This document shows, in pieces, positions 8,232-13,234 of a DNA stretch of 13,234 bases. The stretch covers positions 1 through 13,234 of the forward strand of contig DQTF01000022.1 in NCBI GenBank assembly GCA_015662935.1, given 5' to 3'. This DNA is from Crocinitomicaceae bacterium. Lineage in GTDB: Bacteria > Bacteroidota > Bacteroidia > Flavobacteriales_D > Crocinitomicaceae. The position numbers were made by a program, and so were the translations under genes. Each line of letters starts with the position of its first letter. Within the stretch, counting starts at the first letter, position 1. Below the pieces are notes generated by a model. The model did no database searches, had not been told where the DNA came from, and worked only from the letters and a program-made list of their open reading frames with translations.

Positions 8232-9389
8232 TCACAAACCTCCTTTCTGTTTAAAATACAATTCTTTGTAATAATTAATCACTCGGACATCTTTAAAATA
8301 AAATCGTGCAATTTGGTCGTAAGAAAAACCATTTTCCGCCATGTTCATAGCTCCTTCTTGGCACAAACCTACACCGTGACCAAAGCCACGCCCTTCTACA
8401 ACGACATTATCTCCATCTAGATGTGTGCTGAAATAAATTGATTTCAAACGGAACTTCTTTCTTAAATCTCGCAATGGGATACCCAAAGAAGGATGAATAA
8501 AAAACGCTTTTCTTTGCTCTTGTTCAAAGTTGTACAACAAATTACCAATCTGATATTCCGTGACATTGTACTCTTTTTTTAAGAAAGTCTCCCAAGAAGA
8601 TTTAGAAACTTTTTTTGTCCAAGTTGCCTGACGTGTATGAATGCAAAATGTATCAACAAAACTCTCTATGTAAGAAACAGAAGTATTCCAAACGTAGGAT
8701 GCATCGCAAGTTTGCCCTCCGCAATTAGCAGAGAAATAAGATGTTACCAAATTATTTTTTACATCAACTAACACTTCTCCTTTGGTCTCTTTTACTGCCT
8801 GGCGTATCTTAGATGTATGTGTCAATTTCTTATGATATGCTTGGCAATGAACGCCATCGCAAACTTGAAATTTATCCTTTCTATGCCGTTTTTTATTCTT
8901 TAGCGCATAGGTTCGACTCATAATTGCTTGCACTTTGTAGTAATCTAAATATTTTCCTCCACCACCTTCAGATTCAATAACACCGGAGAGGTAATTCTCC
9001 ATGTCAACTATATTCACCAAACGCAACCTTGATTTTGCAGCGGTCAATTCTAGTCCATCTTCATAGATTCTAGATTTAACATTTGAAATTGATGGAGAAT
9101 ATTTCAACGCAGAATGATTTTTACGTGGAACAAACTTTATTTTTTTAAAGGTTTTACTACCTCCAGCTTGCTCTAGCAGAACATTGCTCCCTGAAACCTT
9201 GATACTGATTTTCTCTCCAACTAACACCGTTCTGATAAAAGATGTATCTCCAAACAGGTTGTATTCTCCAGCAGAAGGTTGCAAAGTAATTCTTGAAATT
9301 TTCTTAGAATGAAAAACTCCAATGCGCATTTGTTGTGCAGAAAGATAGCTTCCAACAAGAATAAAGAATACCGTTATGAGATTTCGCAC
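8232..9389 (-). CDS. SpoIID/LytB-domain protein, probable peptidoglycan lytic transglycosylase
   Basis: This is a secreted SpoIID-family protein; SpoIID itself cleaves glycan strands lacking stem peptides. I start at GTG 9389 because a -7 box ends 3 nt before it. A TTG six bases upstream (9395) is in frame but its bases lie in that box. Both starts give a signal peptide (LITVFFILVGSYLSA, cut before QQ). Counting from the TTG form, the domain shows YLSGVIESEG with Glu141 at the position of the SpoIID catalytic Glu, SRTYAL (160-165), VCDGVHCQAY (178-187) with Cys/His resembling the SpoIID zinc site, and the late motif GRGFGHGVGLCQEGA. The domain is also found in non-sporulating Bacteroidota, so the role here is wall remodelling, not sporulation. 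It lies 38 nt after lpxB. Confidence 0.88.
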   Translation of the reverse strand: MRNLITVFFILVGSYLSAQQMRIGVFHSKKISRITLQPSAGEYNLFGDTSFIRTVLVGEKISIKVSGSNVLLEQAGGSKTFKKIKFVPRKNHSALKYSPSISNVKSRIYEDGLELTAAKSRLRLVNIVDMENYLSGVIESEGGGGKYLDYYKVQAIMSRTYALKNKKRHRKDKFQVCDGVHCQAYHKKLTHTSKIRQAVKETKGEVLVDVKNNLVTSYFSANCGGQTCDASYVWNTSVSYIESFVDTFCIHTRQATWTKKVSKSSWETFLKKEYNVTEYQIGNLLYNFEQEQRKAFFIHPSLGIPLRDLRKKFRLKSIYFSTHLDGDNVVVEGRGFGHGVGLCQEGAMNMAENGFSYDQIARFYFKDVRVINYYKELYFKQKGGL

Positions 9390-9392
9390 AGT

Positions 9393-9400
9393 CAAAAATA
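9393..9400 (-). promoter_or_regulatory. Consensus -7 box (TATTTTTG) for the SpoIID-like gene, leaderless layout
   Basis: Read on the minus strand, TATTTTTG matches TAnnTTTG exactly. It is followed by ACT and then GTG, the proposed start at 9389. The last three bases of the box are the TTG that would otherwise be called as the start codon. Confidence 0.5.
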
Positions 9401-9427
9401 CAATTCAGTTACAGACCGAAGTCATTG

Positions 9428-10546
9428 TTAATGAATAGTTTTCAACAAGGATTGTGCAACTTTTTTACTTGCTCCTCCTCCACCGAGAATTTGTTCTAAT
9501 TTATCGTAGTCAGAAATTACTTTTTCACGGTATTTTTTGTCTTTTATTAAGCGTTCTACTTCGGCTTTAATTTGTACTGGGTTACATTCTTTCTGAATTA
9601 ATTCTTTGACAACTTCTGCGTCCATGATTAAATTAACAAGTGAAATAAACTTCACTTTAATCAATCGTTTTGCAATGGAATAAGAAACTTGAGAGCTTTT
9701 GTAACATACAACTTGTGGAACTTTGAACAATGCAGTTTCTAAAGTTGCTGTCCCAGAAGTTACAACTGCAACATGAGAGTTAGACAGTAATTCGTACGTT
9801 TCTCCAAAAATAATTTTTGTGGATGGATTTAATTCTTTGTAAAATTCTTCAGACAAAGTCGGAGCACCAGCAATCACAATCTGGTGAGAAGTAAGCCCCT
9901 CCACCGCTTTCAACATAATGGGTAATTTCTTGCTCACTTCCTGCTTGCGACTTCCCGGAAGCACGGCTAATATTGGTCGTTCGTCTAAGCTATGTTTCTT
10001 GGAGAATTCTCCCGTAGTGTCAAAATTGTACTTTGCCGTTTCGTCCAACAGCGGATGACCTACATAATCAACGTCATAATCAAACTTCTTATAAAAATCT
10101 TTTTCAAACGGGAGAATGACGTACATGTGATCCACCACCTTCTTTATTTTATGTACACGATTTTGCTTCCAAGCCCAAACTTGCGGTGATATGTAATAAT
10201 ACACTTTGATTCCCTTTGATTTTGCCCATTCTGCAATTCTCAAATTAAACCCAGGATAATCAATCAATACCAATGCGTCTGGAGCAAATTCTTCAATGTC
10301 CTTTTTACAGAATGAGATGTTTCCGAGAATTGTTCTGATATTCATCAGCACCTCCAAGAAGCCCATAAAAGCTAAATCGTTGATGTGTCGAACTAAACCA
10401 CCTTTTGCGATCGCTTGCATTTTATCACCTCCCCAGAAACGGAATTCTAACTCACCATTCTGATCAACTAATGCTTGCATCAGGTTGGACGCATGAAGAT
10501 CTCCCGAAGCTTCTCCGGCAATGATGTATAATTTGGTTTTACTCAT
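9428..10546 (-). CDS. lpxB: Lipid-A-disaccharide synthase
   Basis: LpxB is a GT19-family, membrane-associated glycosyltransferase that joins UDP-2,3-diacylglucosamine and lipid X into lipid A disaccharide phosphate, an essential step of LPS synthesis. The product has the family start YIIAGEASGDLHASNL (residues 7-22), then FWGGDKMQA, YYISPQVWAWKQNR (117-130), VGHPLLDE (162-169), LPGSRKQEV (196-204) and the donor-site segment SGTATLETALFKVPQVV (264-280). The 372-residue length is typical. Its presence marks a Gram-negative outer membrane. The ATG shares one base with the stop of the upstream membrane-protein gene (TAATG), so it is part of the surE operon; surE-lpxB proximity is common in Bacteroidota. 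Confidence 0.96.
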   Translation of the reverse strand: MSKTKLYIIAGEASGDLHASNLMQALVDQNGELEFRFWGGDKMQAIAKGGLVRHINDLAFMGFLEVLMNIRTILGNISFCKKDIEEFAPDALVLIDYPGFNLRIAEWAKSKGIKVYYYISPQVWAWKQNRVHKIKKVVDHMYVILPFEKDFYKKFDYDVDYVGHPLLDETAKYNFDTTGEFSKKHSLDERPILAVLPGSRKQEVSKKLPIMLKAVEGLTSHQIVIAGAPTLSEEFYKELNPSTKIIFGETYELLSNSHVAVVTSGTATLETALFKVPQVVCYKSSQVSYSIAKRLIKVKFISLVNLIMDAEVVKELIQKECNPVQIKAEVERLIKDKKYREKVISDYDKLEQILGGGGASKKVAQSLLKTIH

Positions 10547-10851
10547 TAAAAGAACTTAATATAAATAATATAAGGAGCAAAAATTACGGTTCCGAGAATA
10601 ACGCCCATTGCAAAATTGTATCGTTTCTTATTTAAGAATAAATAAAACCAACCAAGATTTGCAATGATAGCAATGGTGATGATTTTTATCTGATACGGTT
10701 TATTCAATGTGAATTTATGCCAGAGTTGCTCAAAGTAATAACTCTGCGTCAACGAAATCACCCATAAAACCAATGGTGCAAGAATTAAAGGAGTAATAAT
10801 TCCCAAAAGAAGCCCTTTAGTGTGCTCCATTGTCCAGTTTCTCAAATTCAT
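10546..10851 (-). CDS. Small three-helix membrane protein between surE and lpxB
   Basis: This 101-residue protein has three hydrophobic segments, at about 13-33, 56-73 and 79-98, with a basic patch (NKKR, 74-77) between the last two. I recognise no named domain. It overlaps surE by 4 nt (ATGA) and lpxB by 1 nt (TAATG), so the three genes are almost certainly one translationally coupled unit. The place between surE and lpxB suggests a membrane role near lipid A synthesis, but nothing in the sequence shows a function. The overlaps on both sides and the coherent membrane topology make it a real gene rather than a chance frame. Confidence 0.8.
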   Translation of the reverse strand: MNLRNWTMEHTKGLLLGIITPLILAPLVLWVISLTQSYYFEQLWHKFTLNKPYQIKIITIAIIANLGWFYLFLNKKRYNFAMGVILGTVIFAPYIIYIKFF

Positions 10852-11618
10852 ATTTTCCAGTTTTCTATTTCGTTCATTGCTTTGTGAGCTGTCATATCAA
10901 ATTGTGTAGGTACAATTGTTGCGTATCCTTTTTCTATCCAATACAAGTCGGTGTCTTTGGTCGTGTCTTGCAAAACAAAATCTCCAGTCAACCAATAATA
11001 ATCGTTATTAAAAGGATCTTTTCTTTTGTCAAATCTGTCATCCCAAAATGCGTGTGCTTGCTTACAAACTTCAATTCCTTTAACCTCACCAATTGGCAAA
11101 TCAGGAATATTTACATTCAAACAAACATTCTTAGGCATTCCCTTCTCCAGAACTTTTGCAACTACTTTTTTCACCACTTCAATTGCATTCGTAAAATCTG
11201 CATCAGCAGCATAATCGTATAAAGAAAACCCAATAGACGGAATTCCCTCCATTGCTCCTTCTACTGCAGCAGACATTGTACCAGAATACAGCACATTCGT
11301 AGAAGTATTTGCACCGTGATTGACTCCTGATACAATTAAGTCTGGTGTCCTATGAAGAACTTCGTAAATACCTAATTTTACACAATCAACGGGAGTACCA
11401 GAGCAAGCATATGCTTCAGCACTTTCAAAAAAATTCCCTTTTTTCAATCGCAAAGGCTCATTAATCGTAATTGCGTGTCCCATTCCAGATTGTGGAGAAT
11501 CGGGAGCAACAACTACAACGTCTCCAAACTCAAGCATTGCTTCTTGTAAAGAAAAAATGCCTTTTGCTGTTATTCCATCATCGTTGGTGACTAATATTAA
11601 TGGTTTTTTTGACTCCAT
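10848..11618 (-). CDS. surE: 5'/3'-nucleotidase SurE
   Basis: SurE is a cytoplasmic, metal-dependent phosphatase acting on nucleoside 5'- and 3'-monophosphates and, in some species, short polyphosphate. The N-terminal LVTNDDGITAKGI gives the metal ligands Asp13 and Asp14. Ser44 (SPQSGMGHAIT) and Asn100 (VSGVNHGANTS) complete the site known from other SurE structures. CSGTPVDCVKLG (72-83) and YSGTMSAAVEGAMEG (111-125) are further family blocks. Length 256 is normal. It is the first gene of the minus-strand operon with the small membrane protein and lpxB, and has a candidate -7 box about 25 nt before its ATG. Confidence 0.96.
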   Translation of the reverse strand: MESKKPLILVTNDDGITAKGIFSLQEAMLEFGDVVVVAPDSPQSGMGHAITINEPLRLKKGNFFESAEAYACSGTPVDCVKLGIYEVLHRTPDLIVSGVNHGANTSTNVLYSGTMSAAVEGAMEGIPSIGFSLYDYAADADFTNAIEVVKKVVAKVLEKGMPKNVCLNVNIPDLPIGEVKGIEVCKQAHAFWDDRFDKRKDPFNNDYYWLTGDFVLQDTTKDTDLYWIEKGYATIVPTQFDMTAHKAMNEIENWKI

Positions 11619-11642
11619 TTGTTTGTGTAATTCAATTTATTG

Positions 11643-11650
11643 CGAAAGTA
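11643..11650 (-). promoter_or_regulatory. Candidate -7 box (TACTTTCG) for the surE operon
   Basis: On the minus strand TACTTTCG fits TAnnTTTG with the same C-for-T change seen in TATCTTCG at 2665. It lies 24 nt before the surE ATG and would give a leader of roughly 20 nt. It abuts the large inverted repeat at 11656-11711, which would cover its -33 region. Confidence 0.45.
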
Positions 11651-11655
11651 AGGAA

Positions 11656-11711
11656 TTTTTATAATTATAGTACAGGTTGATCGCGGCCACCCCGTACTAT
11701 AATTATAAAAA
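11656..11711. repeat. Perfect 18-bp inverted repeat around a GC-rich 20-nt core, between divergent genes
   Basis: The left arm 11656-11673 (TTTTTATAATTATAGTAC) and right arm 11694-11711 (GTACTATAATTATAAAAA) are exact reverse complements. Each arm also contains the palindrome TATAATTATA. The core at 11674-11693 is markedly GC-rich (AGGTTGATCGCGGCCACCCC) in an otherwise AT-rich intergenic region. It is not a normal terminator: both strands read T-run, stem, A-run, and it lies between the starts of surE and the DinB gene. An operator, a cruciform, or a mobile-element remnant are the options. The rest of the 200-nt gap shows only a weak -7-like TATCTTTT at 11737. Confidence 0.85.
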
Positions 11712-11818
11712 AACATTAATATCTTCTAACAAAGGTTATCTTTTCGTTAAAACCGTACCAATTCCCTAATAATTCTTTATTTTTACCCTTTTGCAATTAA
11801 CAAGTAGATTATCAGCGC

Positions 11819-12397
11819 ATGACAACGGCCCAATTACTTCAAACAGTTAGAGATATTACTCAATCCAACATTGAATACCTTTCAAAGTACGGGAAAAAAC
11901 TGAGTGAATCTCAACTGAACTGGTCCCCAAATAATGCGACTTGGAATGTTTCACAGATTTTAGCTCATGTTAATGAGTACGGAACATATTACCATCCAAC
12001 TATCAAAAAAAAAATTGAGAATACACGATTCACTTCTACAAAAGAAGCTTTTATTAGTTCTCCTTTAGGTCGTTCCGCTTGGAAATCAATGAAATTGGGA
12101 AGAGCGAATAATGTTAAACGCAAATTTAAAGCTCAAAAAGGTTATAATCCATCCAATGATTCTTCTTTAATAAAAGGAAATGAAGTCGATACTTTCATAG
12201 AACAACAAAAAGACTTTCTTTCTATAATAGACCTTGCGGCAACTGTCAACCTCAGAAGAGTTAAAATTCCAATATCGATTTCTAAGATTGTAAGATTGCG
12301 TTTGGGTGACGCTTTGTTATTCGTCACTTATCATAATCAACGGCACATTCAGCAGATTAAGAATTTGCGAGATGCTCGAAATTTTCCGCAGAAATAA
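11819..12397 (+). CDS. DinB-superfamily protein
   Basis: This 192-residue protein has the pattern of the DinB/YfiT-like four-helix-bundle family, cytoplasmic metal-binding proteins that include thiol-dependent transferases and many members of unknown role. The metal triad is visible: His50 in WNVSQILAHVNEY, then His172 and His176 in TYHNQRHIQQI, the usual HxxxH near the C-terminus. The N-terminal LSESQLNWSPNNATWNVSQI matches the family opening (a W-x-P segment followed by WS/NV-x-QIL-x-H). The middle region (about 65-120) is more basic than usual. No substrate can be named. Its stop shares a base with the next ATG (TAATG), so it is cotranscribed with the NlpC/P60 gene. Confidence 0.82.
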   Translation: MTTAQLLQTVRDITQSNIEYLSKYGKKLSESQLNWSPNNATWNVSQILAHVNEYGTYYHPTIKKKIENTRFTSTKEAFISSPLGRSAWKSMKLGRANNVKRKFKAQKGYNPSNDSSLIKGNEVDTFIEQQKDFLSIIDLAATVNLRRVKIPISISKIVRLRLGDALLFVTYHNQRHIQQIKNLRDARNFPQK

Positions 12398-13146
12398 TGT
12401 TTACGGCCTATTGCAAGGTGAGCATTGCTCCTGTTCGTTCTGAAGGAAAAGATCAAGCAGAAATTGTTACTCAATTACTTTTTGGAGAATTAATAACGGT
12501 CGAAGAAATTAATGAGCCTTGGGCAAAAATCACCACTCAAACAGATGCTTATTCTGGATACATTGATTGTAAGCACTTTGAAAAACTGAGCGATAAAGAA
12601 ACTAAACGTTGGCTAAATAGTTTTACATATCTAACTGATAGAGAGCGGACTATACACTCCTCAGAAGGAGAGCAAAGAATTTGTAGGGGTTCGTTCGTTC
12701 CTCAAAACGAAGGTAGTTTCCAGATTGCTGAGAAAGAATTTACATTTTTAGATTCTCCGCAAGAAAGTTTTAATTCTCCAGTAGAATACGCACAAGACTA
12801 CCTCAATACGCCCTATCTTTGGGGAGGAAAATCACCTTTCGGAATAGATTGTTCTGGATTGACGCAAGTCATTTATCGCTTGTTTGATATTAATCTTCCA
12901 CGAGATGCTTCGCAACAAGTTGTTGTTGGCTATAACGTCGATTTTGAAGAAATACAAGAGAATGATATTGCGTATTTTGAGAATAGTAAAGGAAACATTA
13001 CGCATGTTGGTATTTTAGATGGAAAGGGGAACATTATTCATGCTTCAGGTCATGTGAGAATGGATCAATTAACGAAAGAAGGGATTGTCCGTAAGGAAAA
13101 TGGTGAGATTACGCATCGATTGAATTGTGTGAAGCGGGTTCTTTAG
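12397..13146 (+). CDS. NlpC/P60-family cysteine peptidase with SH3-like N-terminal region
   Basis: The C-terminal half (about 128-249) is an NlpC/P60 (C40) domain, which cuts gamma-D-Glu-diaminopimelate bonds in cell-wall peptides. Catalytic Cys152 lies in GIDCSGLTQV, His203 in ITHVGIL, and the third polar residue is His215 in IIHASGHVR; TPYLWGGKSPFG before the Cys is the family block. The first 60 residues resemble a bacterial SH3 domain (GELITVEEINEPWAKI, then GYIDCKHF), with a second possible one up to about 120. There is no recognisable signal peptide, so it may act in the cytoplasm on recycled muropeptides, like the YkfC-type peptidases. The start is fixed by the TAATG overlap with the DinB gene. 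No terminator follows in the window. Confidence 0.9.
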   Translation: MFTAYCKVSIAPVRSEGKDQAEIVTQLLFGELITVEEINEPWAKITTQTDAYSGYIDCKHFEKLSDKETKRWLNSFTYLTDRERTIHSSEGEQRICRGSFVPQNEGSFQIAEKEFTFLDSPQESFNSPVEYAQDYLNTPYLWGGKSPFGIDCSGLTQVIYRLFDINLPRDASQQVVVGYNVDFEEIQENDIAYFENSKGNITHVGILDGKGNIIHASGHVRMDQLTKEGIVRKENGEITHRLNCVKRVL

Positions 13147-13187
13147 GGTTGAGAACTGAAAGGTTTAAATTGATGTTTATATTTTTT

Positions 13188-13224
13188 ACAGAGAACCACA
13201 GAGAAGACACAGAGGTTCGCAGAG
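13188..13224. repeat. Four ACAGAG-type units at about 10.5-bp spacing, near the window edge
   Basis: ACAGAG occurs at 13188, 13198 and 13209, and the variant GCAGAG at 13219, so starts are spaced 10, 11 and 10 bp. The block begins 41 nt after the NlpC/P60 stop and is followed by AATTAAAAAG at the window end, so it may continue. Runs of this kind (ACCACAGAG, ACACAGAGG) occur as dispersed noncoding repeats in many bacterial genomes, from memory often next to GxxExxY-protein genes. Confidence 0.6.
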
Positions 13225-13234
13225 AATTAAAAAG

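Noticed and set aside
8232..9389. Sporulation function for the SpoIID-like gene
   Set aside because: The window shows a Gram-negative with lpxB and no sporulation genes; the domain is widespread as a wall-remodelling enzyme.
10830..11222. 130-codon open frame on the plus strand opposite surE
   Set aside because: It is antisense to a well-supported surE frame and its Cys/Phe/Ile-rich translation is typical of a reverse-strand shadow.
11656..11711. Bidirectional terminator reading of the large inverted repeat
   Set aside because: Both flanking genes point away from it, and each strand has its T-run before the stem and its A-run after it, the reverse of an intrinsic terminator.
11787..11793. 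TACCCTTTTG-like -7 box (from 11784) for the DinB gene
   Set aside because: The spacing inside the motif has two extra bases compared with TAnnTTTG, so it does not fit the consensus.

Overview
The window looks like a chromosomal segment of a low-GC, Gram-negative member of the Bacteroidota, probably a Flavobacteriales species. The reasons are the Bacteroidota-type -7 boxes (TAnnTTTG and close variants), the lack of clear Shine-Dalgarno sequences, lipid A synthesis (lpxB), and gene neighbourhoods usual for that phylum: mutA-mutB near an FtsB/DivIC-like gene, and surE next to lpxB. The genus cannot be fixed from the sequence alone. Gene content is largely housekeeping, and no defence system, prophage, CRISPR array, tRNA or rRNA was seen.

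Layout. (1) Positions 1-2624, plus strand: the 3' part of an LtaS/OpgB-like membrane phosphotransferase (open at the left edge), a YegS/DgkB-type lipid kinase overlapping it by 4 nt, and a 54-residue two-helix membrane protein starting at the kinase stop codon. (2) Positions 2665-6909, plus strand: an EI24/CysZ-like membrane protein and both subunits of methylmalonyl-CoA mutase, with overlapping ends. (3) Positions 6929-8151, plus strand: a secreted protein of unknown function, an intrinsic terminator, and an FtsB/DivIC-like divisome protein with its own promoter. (4) Positions 11618-8232, minus strand: surE, a small membrane protein and lpxB in an overlapping operon, followed by a SpoIID/LytB-domain protein that seems to have its own promoter. 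(5) A 200-nt divergent intergenic region with a perfect 18-bp inverted repeat around a GC-rich core. (6) Positions 11819-13146, plus strand: a DinB-fold protein and a NlpC/P60 peptidase overlapping by 1 nt. (7) The right edge carries an ACAGAG repeat with about 10.5-bp spacing that runs towards or past the window end.

Functional themes are the cell envelope (phosphoglycerol-type transferase, lipid kinase, lipid A disaccharide synthase, SpoIID, NlpC/P60, FtsB-like) and propionate/succinate carbon flow (methylmalonyl-CoA mutase). The least ordinary points are: the transferase and lipid-kinase pair, which may form a diacylglycerol recycling unit in a Gram-negative; three genes whose -7 box lies only 3-4 nt before the start codon, implying leaderless mRNAs; the large inverted repeat between surE and the DinB gene; and the helically phased repeat at the right edge.
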